Part shown: piece by piece, positions 1 through 6,275 of the stretch
Layout of the letters: the number at the start of each line of letters is the position of its first letter
How positions within the stretch are numbered: the first letter of the stretch is position 1
DNA from: CAZFDE01 sp964517795
GTDB lineage: Bacteria > Planctomycetota > Phycisphaerae > Sedimentisphaerales > Anaerobacaceae
Direction of reading: 5' to 3'
DNA: 57,810 bases
Assembly (NCBI GenBank): GCA_964517795.1
Contig: CAZFDE010000011.1
Coordinates: forward strand, 1 to 57,810
Made by a program: the position numbers and the translations under genes
Notes under the pieces: model-generated
Told to the model about the DNA's origin: nothing
Database searches by the model: none
What the model saw: the letters and a program-made list of their open reading frames with translations, nothing else

Positions 1-320
1 ACGCTCAGTATATACTGAATTTGGGCTTCGCTGAGCGGTTGGTGCCTGGGGATATGATGCCACTTGGCCAGGCAGCCGCGACAGCAGGTCGCCGTGGCAT
101 GCTGAGCGATAAATACGGGATGATTTTTGAATGGGGTCTGCTTGCCGTCATTGGCCGGTTGCGCCGGGGCCAATCGCGCTCGGACAAAGCGATCGGCATG
201 TTCCATGACGGTATCCAGCCCTTTTTCCTGCAGATAAGCGATTTGCTTTTGGCCGAGACGCATCCGGCGGCGGAATTTCGATCGGCTCAGCGCATTGAAA
301 AGATTGCTTAACTCATGCAT
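1..320 (-). CDS. DUF4186 family protein (3' end cut by window edge)
   Basis: The minus strand from an ATG at 318-320 reads without a stop to the left edge, giving at least 106 residues. It shows the conserved blocks I associate with DUF4186: an N-terminal ALSRSKFRRRMRLG, then RLAPAQPANDGKQTPF, then HPVFIAQHATATCCRGC, then LAKWHHIP. The Cys-Cys-x-x-Cys and the two His suggest a metal site (inference). Biochemical function of the family is not known to me. An upstream in-frame stop lies near 351, so the ATG is the only sensible start. There is no Shine-Dalgarno sequence; a TATAAT box ends 6 nt before the ATG, so translation may be leaderless. It lies 54 nt downstream of the sigma-54 activator gene, same strand. 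The 3' end is outside the window. Confidence 0.85.
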   Translation of the reverse strand, partial: MHELSNLFNALSRSKFRRRMRLGQKQIAYLQEKGLDTVMEHADRFVRARLAPAQPANDGKQTPFKNHPVFIAQHATATCCRGCLAKWHHIPRHQPLSEAQIQYILS

Positions 321-326
321 GGTCTG

Positions 327-357
327 ATTATAGTAAACACCAATGAGAAAGATTCAA
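327..357 (-). promoter_or_regulatory. Candidate sigma-70-type promoter for a leaderless DUF4186 transcript
   Basis: On the minus strand a perfect TATAAT (332 down to 327) is preceded by TTGAAT (357 to 352) with a long 19-nt spacer. The expected transcription start falls at about the A of the ATG at 320, which would make the mRNA leaderless. Inference from sequence only. Confidence 0.35.
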
Positions 358-374
358 TCAATTTTGCCGGCCGG

Positions 375-1487
375 TTAATTGTTGTATTCGGAGGGCGTGA
401 TGTTGAACTTGTCGATGATGCGGTTGAGCTTTCGCCGTTCGATGCCGAGGATCTCGGCGGCGGCGATCTTGCGCCCGCCGGTAAAGTTCAGGGCCTGCAG
501 CACGATCTTGCGTTTGACCTCGTCGAGCGTGGGAATCTTGTGGTTCGGATAGGGCTTGGTATCGCTGACGAGGATTTCGAACGGCAATGCCGACGGTTTG
601 ATCTCGCTTTCGGGTGTGAGCACATAGGCCCGTTCGATCGCATTGGCCAACTCGCGAACGTTGCCCGGCCACTCGTAGCTCATTAACAGATCAACGGCCT
701 CGTCTTTGAGTCTTTTCGGCGGTTCGCCGTAGAACGCGGACTGATTCGCCAGAAAATACTCGGCCAGCGGCATAATATCTTCGCGCCGTTGACGCAGCGG
801 GGGCACCTCGAGATTCACAACATTGAGCCGATAATAGAGGTCGCTGCGAAATTCCCCGTCGCGGACCATCTGTCCCAGATCGCGGTTGGTCGCACAGAGG
901 ACCCGCACGTCGATCGCAAAGGACTGAGTGGATCCCAGCGGGGTGACCGCCTGCTGCTGCAGGACACGCAGCAGCTTGGCTTGCAATTCAAGCGGGATTT
1001 CGCTGATTTCGTCGAGGAAGATCGTCCCGCCGTCAGCGGCCCGGAAGAAACCGACGGTGTTATCGGTTGCGCCGGTAAACGCACCTTTGACATGACCGAA
1101 AAGCTGACTCTCGAAAAGTTGGCCGGTCAGGGTCGTACAATCGACCGGGACGAACACCTTGCGGCGACGGTCACTGCAGCCATGGATCTGGCGGGCGACC
1201 ATCTCTTTGCCGACGCCGGTTTCGCCGGTGATAATAACGGGACATTTGCGGCGGGCAATCGCGTCGATCAGTTCGAGGATCGATTCGAACGCATCCGAAC
1301 TGCCGATGAACCGACTGCGTACGCCAAAACCTGAGTGGTTTTCAGCCTGTTGCTTGCCCCCTTGGACAAACTGTGAATCAACTTTTCTATCAGCCTCTTT
1401 CATCCCCGTGTCAATACACCGATAACTGTTTACCAAACTAAATTCTGGTGGGAAAGTCCGGTGGGTGGGGGTCGGACAATCTCTCAC
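375..1487 (-). CDS. Sigma-54-dependent transcriptional activator, no receiver domain
   Basis: Bacterial enhancer-binding protein that would drive RNA polymerase-sigma54 open-complex formation by ATP hydrolysis. Counting from the GTG at 1487 (370 aa): Walker A GETGVGKE at about 88-95, the sigma-54-contacting GAFTGA loop at 135-140, Walker B GGTIFLDE at 153-160, the arginine-finger region near PPLRQRREDI, and a Fis-type helix-turn-helix at about 325-370. The first 55 residues carry no recognisable receiver, GAF or PAS domain, so it resembles PspF-type activators controlled by a partner protein or by its own level. Start is uncertain: GTG 1487 has GGAG close upstream; an internal ATG at 1403 would give 342 aa and still a whole AAA+ domain. 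No sigma-54 promoter (GGCAC-N5-TTGC) was spotted nearby. Target genes unknown. Confidence 0.9.
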   Translation of the reverse strand: MRDCPTPTHRTFPPEFSLVNSYRCIDTGMKEADRKVDSQFVQGGKQQAENHSGFGVRSRFIGSSDAFESILELIDAIARRKCPVIITGETGVGKEMVARQIHGCSDRRRKVFVPVDCTTLTGQLFESQLFGHVKGAFTGATDNTVGFFRAADGGTIFLDEISEIPLELQAKLLRVLQQQAVTPLGSTQSFAIDVRVLCATNRDLGQMVRDGEFRSDLYYRLNVVNLEVPPLRQRREDIMPLAEYFLANQSAFYGEPPKRLKDEAVDLLMSYEWPGNVRELANAIERAYVLTPESEIKPSALPFEILVSDTKPYPNHKIPTLDEVKRKIVLQALNFTGGRKIAAAEILGIERRKLNRIIDKFNITPSEYNN

Positions 1488-1832
1488 CCTTCTCCGTAAA
1501 CCAAACTATCACGTTAATTTAGAAAAGTCAAGTAAATTATGGGACTTTTTTGAAATTTCCCAAATTAACAATTTCTTAACATTTCATTAAATTTCAGTTA
1601 TTTTTTCAATAGGCCGATTTTTTACGACAGGGCTGTATAACTAAAGGCTTATAATAGATTTATAACGATTGGAGAAAACAGGAAATCCTATTAAAAAACA
1701 GTCATATTTGAGCATTAGCCGTTTTAACTGGTTTATTAGGCATTTTACTTAGTTCGTATAATCAAAATCCTTACTTGAAAACCGACTGTTTTTAGGTGCC
1801 CGGATTCGCAATTGTAGGGGGATGTTTCAAAT
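1488..1832. other. 345-nt AT-rich intergenic region between sigma-54 activator and NUDIX gene
   Basis: Upstream of the minus-strand activator gene and downstream of the minus-strand NUDIX gene. AT-rich, with runs of T and A. It contains a plus-strand TATAAT near 1650 without a good -35 partner. I see no coding sequence, tRNA or convincing terminator. It presumably holds the promoter of the activator gene, but none stands out. Confidence 0.5.
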
Positions 1833-2468
1833 TCAACCGTCCTGCTTGGCCGTGGCGGCCGACATCTGCTCCAGCCCATCCAGACACAACTGCGACCACG
1901 TTTCCATCGTATCGCGCAGGGCTCGTAGTTCATCCAGCGGCGTGAAATCCATCTGCGTGATCATCTGTTCGCGGCGGCTGACCTTCGGCGCATCGAGCTG
2001 CCAGTAATGAACGATCCCTAAGTGCACGCTGCCGACCGCGTTGGATTCGTCATTGAGCAGGGCGACGATCTGGTCCGCGTGATCGGTTTCGACATTCACT
2101 TCTTCGGCGACTTCACGCGCGACAGCCGACAGATACGTATCGTAAAAATCGCCAAACAGCGGCATGTCATCGACCGGGTTGATATGCCCGCCGATCCCGA
2201 TCGAGCGGTTGCCCACCAATCGCGTCTCGCCGGCACGTTTACCGCGGACATAATTGAGATATTGCCCCTCGCAGGACATGATGACATAGGGGATAAGCTG
2301 TTTGAAAGACGGATCCTCTTCGACCTGGTTTCGCGGCATGAACTGCGGAACGCCGGTCGCGAAGATTTCCTTGATATAATCGTCGGTATTGAACGCCAGA
2401 CCGTTAAACGCCCCGACCTTTTCGAATACCGCCCGTTCGATCACTAACACCTTTTCATCCGCCGCCAT
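1833..2468 (-). CDS. NUDIX-domain protein
   Basis: Predicted NUDIX hydrolase-fold protein of 211 aa. The core GIGGHINP (about residues 91-98) and AREVAEEV (about 117-124) fit a NUDIX box with a longer insertion between the glycine-rich start and the REVxEEV helix; this helix carries the metal-binding glutamates. A GNRS segment just before the box and a C-terminal DFTPLDEL are seen too. Substrate cannot be told; proteins of this shape are often labelled phosphoesterase. The start chosen is the ATG at 2468, preceded by GGAG 4 nt upstream; the reading frame extends upstream to 2582 but those residues lack a ribosome site and do not look like the family. Single-gene unit; the region upstream carries a divergent promoter. 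Confidence 0.8.
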   Translation of the reverse strand: MAADEKVLVIERAVFEKVGAFNGLAFNTDDYIKEIFATGVPQFMPRNQVEEDPSFKQLIPYVIMSCEGQYLNYVRGKRAGETRLVGNRSIGIGGHINPVDDMPLFGDFYDTYLSAVAREVAEEVNVETDHADQIVALLNDESNAVGSVHLGIVHYWQLDAPKVSRREQMITQMDFTPLDELRALRDTMETWSQLCLDGLEQMSAATAKQDG

Positions 2469-2609
2469 AAGACTCCAATCCATACAAAAAACAACAAATC
2501 CTGTAATTTCAACCGAAACACGCACTATATCGGATTTGAATATATCTGTAAAGGGCCAATCAGTCGGATAATCGTTTATCACTGTGGTGAAAGAACCCGA
2601 TAATAATTA

Positions 2610-2638
2610 TTGAAAAAATAATGCGGATATGCTATGAT
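2610..2638 (+). promoter_or_regulatory. Sigma-70-type promoter
   Basis: TTGAAA at 2610-2615, 17-nt spacer, TATGAT at 2633-2638, with TGC just before the -10 box (extended -10). The predicted start at about 2645 leads directly into the Shine-Dalgarno and ATG at 2664. Spacing and matches are near consensus. Confidence 0.55.
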
Positions 2639-2663
2639 GTCATAATAAGAACCGGAGTGTTAT

Positions 2664-2714
2664 ATGGCTGTTTTAGAAAAAATCTCTTTGGAACAGGATG
2701 CTTATATTTCGTGA
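2664..2714 (+). pseudogene. Truncated small gene start (16 codons)
   Basis: ATG at 2664 sits 7 nt after a CCGGAG ribosome site and downstream of a near-consensus promoter. The peptide starts MAVLEKISLEQDAYIS and stops at TGA 2712-2714. The amphipathic start resembles the first residues of small antitoxin-type DNA-binding proteins, but this is only an impression. In the next frame a second start (2698-2760) continues for 20 codons, so a frameshift in a former small gene is possible. Could equally be a real small peptide. Confidence 0.3.
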
Positions 2715-2842
2715 AATCAAAGCACTAAGGTCTGCCCTAGTCCCGGATGAAAACAAGTGATCTGGCGCCAGTGAACTATTGGCCTGAAAATCATATCACG
2801 TAAGAAAACGCCATTCATGACGGTCCCTATTTTCTGGTATTT

Positions 2843-3205
2843 TTATGCGATACCAAAGACATCGAGGCCCAGCCGTTCTACAACTGTCACCAGATCTTCG
2901 TTGGTTTCAGGATCGCGGAGCTCTTCGCTTTCAACGAGCTTTTGTAGATTCCTATTGGATAACCAATAAGTGACATTTTTATATAAGGCGCCTGTTGGGT
3001 CATATCTGAGCTGGTCCAGCGAGGCTTGGTTTGCTGTAGTGGCAAAAAATAGTTTCATCTCTAAATTACTTACTCCCGAATCCTTTNNNNNNNNNNNNNN
3101 NNNNNNNNNNNNNNNNNNNNNNNNNNNNNNNNNNNNNNNNNNNNNNNNNNNNNNNNNNNNNNNNNNNNNNNNNNNNNNNNNNNNNNTTTGAGTTTGTGTT
3201 TTCAT
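2843..3205 (-). CDS. Uncharacterised gene(s) interrupted by assembly gap
   Basis: Two minus-strand pieces on either side of the 100-N gap. On the right, an ATG at 3203-3205 starts MKTQTQ, 9 nt after the stop of the lipoprotein gene. On the left, 3086 down to the stop at 2843 encodes about 80 residues that include SLDQLRYDPTGALYKNVTYW and RDPETNEDLVTVVERLGLDV. They may be the ends of one gene or of two, because the true gap length is unknown. I do not recognise the C-terminal piece. The position directly behind the lipoprotein suggests co-transcription. Confidence 0.45.
   Translation of the reverse strand: MKTQTQXXXXXXXXXXXXXXXXXXXXXXXXXXXXXXXXXXKDSGVSNLEMKLFFATTANQASLDQLRYDPTGALYKNVTYWLSNRNLQKLVESEELRDPETNEDLVTVVERLGLDVFGIA
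3087..3186. other. Assembly gap (100 N)
   Basis: Exactly 100 consecutive N, the usual placeholder for a scaffold gap of unknown length. Anything spanning it should not be treated as contiguous. Confidence 0.98.
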
Positions 3206-3214
3206 TTGTTTTGA

Positions 3215-3796
3215 TCAGGTTTTGTCGGGCGGTGGGCCGAGGACGATTTGTTCGAGCCCGTTATAGATTTGTTGGGTAATTGCGGCTTTGTCGGCCGTGC
3301 TTTCGTCGGGGACCTGTACGGTGATTGTCGGGTCTTTGTGCCAGCCCATCTTGATATCGAGGTTAAACGCGGCCGCGGCATCCGTTCGGCACGCCCAGGT
3401 TTGCTCTTCTTTATAATCCAGGGTAAACAGGTCGAAATGGGTATCCAGTTTGGTACGCTGGTACGTCCAGCCGGCCTGTTTGAAGCGGGCCTGCAGGCCG
3501 CTGAGCAGTTCTTTGGTCCGATCGACCGAAAAACCCCACAAGGAGAGCTTAATTTCGCCTTTTTGGGAATCGACTAATGTTTTTTCGCGAAACTCCTTTT
3601 GCTGGTCGGTGAGCATCTGGCCGACACCGATGACGACATTATCGCCGTAATCGATGGCGGCGCCGATGGCAAGGCCCGCACCCATTTCACCGGATTGGTG
3701 GCCGATAATGCCGCCGAGTATTGTCGCACAGCCGGAACTGAAACAGCAGATACCGATTAAAAGAATTGCTAAGGCCGATCGTGTCAAAAATCTCAT
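3215..3796 (-). CDS. Predicted lipoprotein of unknown function
   Basis: 193-aa exported protein. From the ATG at 3796 it opens MRFLTRSALAILLIGICC with a hydrophobic core and a lipobox FSSGC, so it should be lipidated at that Cys and anchored to a membrane. The next residues are glycine-rich (ILGGIIGHQSGEMGAGLAIG), as in many small outer-membrane-type lipoproteins. The body has no motif I recognise. The start is set by AGGAG 8 nt upstream; the frame runs a further 17 codons upstream, which would spoil the signal peptide. Probably first gene of a minus-strand operon that runs into the assembly gap. Confidence 0.7.
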   Translation of the reverse strand: MRFLTRSALAILLIGICCFSSGCATILGGIIGHQSGEMGAGLAIGAAIDYGDNVVIGVGQMLTDQQKEFREKTLVDSQKGEIKLSLWGFSVDRTKELLSGLQARFKQAGWTYQRTKLDTHFDLFTLDYKEEQTWACRTDAAAAFNLDIKMGWHKDPTITVQVPDESTADKAAITQQIYNGLEQIVLGPPPDKT

Positions 3797-3978
3797 CAAA
3801 ATGCTCCTTTCGGTGTCAAAAATTCGCTTGTCATATGATAGACGCAAATGGGCCGGATTTGTTACAGAAAAATCGGAAAATTTTTTACATTTTTTTAATT
3901 TTCCGTGACAACAAATGTACTACCTATACCTGATACCTAAGGCACAGGGGGGCATCTTTAATTTTCCTGATTTTCTGC

Positions 3979-4007
3979 TTGCATCAACGCTGTCGATATT
4001 ATATAAT
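3979..4007 (+). promoter_or_regulatory. Sigma-70-type promoter of the AbrB/PIN operon
   Basis: TTGCAT at 3979-3984, 17-nt spacer, perfect TATAAT at 4002-4007. The predicted start (about 4014) falls inside a short palindrome at 4008-4019 and 30 nt before the antitoxin ATG. Confidence 0.65.
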
Positions 4008-4019
4008 CTTACTGGTAAG
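4008..4019. promoter_or_regulatory. Candidate autoregulatory operator (palindrome)
   Basis: CTTACTGGTAAG: two 5-bp inverted arms around a 2-bp centre, overlapping the predicted transcription start of the toxin-antitoxin operon. AbrB/MazE-type antitoxins generally repress their own promoter by binding such sites, so this is a natural operator candidate (inference). Confidence 0.4.
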
Positions 4020-4041
4020 ATTTTTATTTTTCGAAAGGTGT

Positions 4042-4311
4042 ATGATGACGGCAAATTTAGCCACAACAAAAATGTCCTCCAAAGGACAGGTCGTGATTCC
4101 TGAAATTGTTCGAAAAGCACTTGGCTTAGAGAGTGGATGTCAGTTTCTTGTATTAGGGGAAAAAGACGCGGTTATCCTGAAAACAATTTCTGCCCCTTCC
4201 AAAAAAGAGTTCCGCAGCTTGATCTCTAAAGCACGCAAGGAAGCGAAGAAAGCCAGCCTTGAACCCAAAGATATCTCTAAAGCTATTGCAAGCGTTCGAG
4301 GCAGGAAGTGA
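4042..4311 (+). CDS. AbrB/MazE-type antitoxin
   Basis: 89-aa DNA-binding antitoxin with a swapped-hairpin AbrB domain in its N-terminal half: TTKMSSKGQVVIPEIVRKAL followed by GLESG and a hydrophobic strand. The charged C-terminal half (LISKARKEAKKASLEPKDIS) should bind and neutralise the toxin. Two ATGs sit back to back at 4042 and 4045; AAAGG is 3 or 6 nt away, so 4045 is about as likely. Its TGA (4309-4311) overlaps the GTG start of the PIN gene, a typical translationally coupled toxin-antitoxin pair. Confidence 0.9.
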   Translation: MMTANLATTKMSSKGQVVIPEIVRKALGLESGCQFLVLGEKDAVILKTISAPSKKEFRSLISKARKEAKKASLEPKDISKAIASVRGRK

Positions 4312-4718
4312 AAACACCCAATGTTGTGATTGATACGAATGTCTTTGTTTCGGGTATCTTCTTCAGCGGGCCGCCGTATAGAATTCTCAAAGCGTGGCAG
4401 GATGACCGAATTCAGATTGCTATAACTGAAGAGATAATCGAAGAATATCGGCGAGTCATCGAGACGCTTTCTGTTGATTTCAAGCATGTCGATACAGATT
4501 ATATGCTGGAGCTACTGCTTATTGAAGCTGAACTGGTTCCTTCGTATTCGCTTGACAATCCTGTCTGTGAAGATCCTCATGACGATAAATTTCTGGCTTG
4601 TGCCATTGTCGCCCAAAGCAAATATATTATAAGCGGTGACAAACACTTGCTAAAAATAGGCCGGTTTCTTAATACCACCATCGTGACTCCAAGGTATTTC
4701 CTTGACAACTTGCTTTGA
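4308..4718 (+). CDS. PIN-domain toxin (putative endoribonuclease)
   Basis: 136-aa PIN-domain protein of the putative-toxin COG1569-like group. Acidic residues expected in the Mg-dependent RNase site are visible: the early Asp in VVIDTNVFVSG (about residue 9), the mid Glu region IIEEYRRV (about 45), the DPHDDKFLA block (about 93-101) and the later SGDKHLL (about 110-116). The start is a GTG overlapping the antitoxin stop. Partner of the upstream AbrB protein; by family knowledge it would cleave RNA when freed of the antitoxin. It is complete, not truncated. Confidence 0.9.
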   Translation: MKTPNVVIDTNVFVSGIFFSGPPYRILKAWQDDRIQIAITEEIIEEYRRVIETLSVDFKHVDTDYMLELLLIEAELVPSYSLDNPVCEDPHDDKFLACAIVAQSKYIISGDKHLLKIGRFLNTTIVTPRYFLDNLL

Positions 4719-4819
4719 TGAATTTTATGTAAAAAAATAAGAACATCCTGCGTTTACCTGTTCATCAGTCTATTCAGAGTTAGGGCAAGATTGTAATAAG
4801 CCGCACAATAAAAGAAAAC

Positions 4820-4848
4820 TTGAGCGAGGTGGGGTACTGTGCTACATT
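4820..4848 (+). promoter_or_regulatory. Sigma-70-type promoter of purD
   Basis: TTGAGC at 4820-4825, 17-nt spacer, TACATT at 4843-4848 preceded by TGC (extended -10). It lies about 45 nt before the purD ATG. The purine repressor operator is not evident. Confidence 0.5.
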
Positions 4849-4899
4849 AGCCGCATTGGTAAAGGATATATCACTGAAAATTTCAAAGAGGCACGGATT

Positions 4900-6174
4900 A
4901 TGAATGTACTGGTAGTCGGAAGCGGCGGGCGTGAGCATGCGTTGGCATGGAAATTATCTCAATCAAAGCCGGTCAAACGGTTATTCGCGGCCCCGGGGAA
5001 TCCCGGTACGGCCCAGTGCGGCGAGAACGTGGATATCCGTGTCGGCGATATCGATGCGCTGGTGCAGTTCGCCAAGGACAACAAAGTCGAGCTGGCGGTG
5101 ATCGGGCCGGAGGATCCGCTGGCGGCGGGGATCGTGGATCATTTCGAGAAGGAAGGGATCATGGCGTTCGGGCCGAGCGGGCCGGCGGCCCAACTGGAAG
5201 CGGACAAGGCTTTTGCCAAGCACCTGATGCGTTCGGCGTCGATCTCGACCGCTGAGGGGCAGGTCTTCGACCGGTTCAGCGACGCCAAGGCGTATATCGC
5301 CAGCCGCGATACGGCCGTGGTGGTCAAGGCCGCCGGACTGGCCGCGGGCAAGGGGGTGTTTGTCTGCGACGATCCGGCCGACGGGATTTTAGTCGCGGAA
5401 AAGATCATGTGCGACAAGCTCTTCGGCGACGCGGGCGCGAAAGTCGTGGTCGAGGACAAGCTGCTGGGCGAGGAGGCATCAATATTGGCGTTTGTGGACG
5501 GGCATAATATTTACGTGATGGAATCGTCGCAGGACCACAAGCCGATCAACGACGGCGATGCCGGCCCGAACACCGGCGGGATGGGGGCGTACAGCCCGGC
5601 GCCGCTGATCACCGATAAGCTGATGAGCCAGATCAATCGCGAGGTGCTGGTGCCGATCGTCGATGGGATGAACCGAAACGGCACACCGTACAAGGGGGTG
5701 CTGTATGCGGGGATTATGGTGACGCCGGCCGGGCCGCGAGTGCTGGAGTTTAATGTGCGGTTCGGGGATCCGGAAACGCAGCCGATTTTGATGCGGCTCA
5801 AAAGCGATCTGGCGGAGGTGATGGTCGCGGTCTGCGAAGAAAACCTCGAGGAGATCACGCTGCAATGGAATCCGGACCCGGCCGTCTGTGTGGTGATGGC
5901 CTCGGGCGGGTATCCCGGCAGCTACGAAAAAGGCAAGGTGATCACCGGGCTCGAGGAAGCGGGCAAGATGGACAATGTGATGGTGTTTCATGCGGGCACG
6001 GCCGAACAGGACGGGCAGATCGTCACCAACGGCGGTCGGGTCCTGGGCGTTACGGCGACCGGTAAGACCATTGCCGATGCGCAGAGATTGGCATACGAGG
6101 CCGTGGGCAAGATCCACTTTGACGGGGCGCATTACCGCACGGATATTGCCGACAAAGCATTGAAGCGAAAATAA
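4900..6174 (+). CDS. purD: Phosphoribosylamine--glycine ligase
   Basis: GAR synthetase: joins 5-phosphoribosylamine and glycine with ATP in step two of purine synthesis. 424 aa, the usual length. It begins MNVLVVGSGGREHALAWKL, the family's N-terminal nucleotide-fold signature, and has the ATP-grasp blocks VVVKAAGLAAGKGVFVC (about residues 142-158), DHKPINDGDAGPNTGGMGAY (about 212-231) and ARFGDPETQ-like VRFGDPETQP (about 287-296). AGAGG about 9 nt upstream supports the ATG. It stands alone, with its own promoter; no other purine gene lies in the window. Confidence 0.97.
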   Translation: MNVLVVGSGGREHALAWKLSQSKPVKRLFAAPGNPGTAQCGENVDIRVGDIDALVQFAKDNKVELAVIGPEDPLAAGIVDHFEKEGIMAFGPSGPAAQLEADKAFAKHLMRSASISTAEGQVFDRFSDAKAYIASRDTAVVVKAAGLAAGKGVFVCDDPADGILVAEKIMCDKLFGDAGAKVVVEDKLLGEEASILAFVDGHNIYVMESSQDHKPINDGDAGPNTGGMGAYSPAPLITDKLMSQINREVLVPIVDGMNRNGTPYKGVLYAGIMVTPAGPRVLEFNVRFGDPETQPILMRLKSDLAEVMVAVCEENLEEITLQWNPDPAVCVVMASGGYPGSYEKGKVITGLEEAGKMDNVMVFHAGTAEQDGQIVTNGGRVLGVTATGKTIADAQRLAYEAVGKIHFDGAHYRTDIADKALKRK

Positions 6175-6200
6175 AAACGCTCAACGAATGGGGAAAAAAA

Positions 6201-6250
6201 CGAGATTGCTTCGCCGCTTTGCTCATGGCGATGACATATTTGTCATTTTT
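6201..6250. repeat. REP-like hairpin sequence with weak terminator arm
   Basis: In the purD/AsmA-like spacer, 6201-6236 read on the minus strand starts ATGTCATCGCC and ends GCGAAGCAATCTCG. This resembles, in degenerate form, a widespread bacterial interspersed palindrome of the type GTCATTGCGAGC...GAAGCAATCTC. Directly after it ATGACA-TATT-TGTCAT followed by five T (6231-6250) could act as a weak terminator for purD. Only one copy was seen in the window. Confidence 0.4.
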
Positions 6251-6275
6251 ATGATGTGTTGAGTTCGAGCCGAAT

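Larger units (their letters stand above)
2469..2842. other. 374-nt region with intact promoter and broken small reading frames
   Basis: Contains a good plus-strand promoter (2610-2638), a Shine-Dalgarno CCGGAG, and an ATG at 2664 that opens only 16 codons. A second overlapping frame from ATG 2698 opens 20 codons (ending at 2760) and is preceded by GGAACAGG. No longer coding sequence is visible up to the minus-strand stop at 2843. It reads as a decayed small gene or a small-peptide leader. Confidence 0.4.

Noticed and set aside
4042..4718. Novel defence system at the AbrB/PIN pair
   Set aside because: It is an ordinary, well-known type II toxin-antitoxin arrangement with no extra genes attached.
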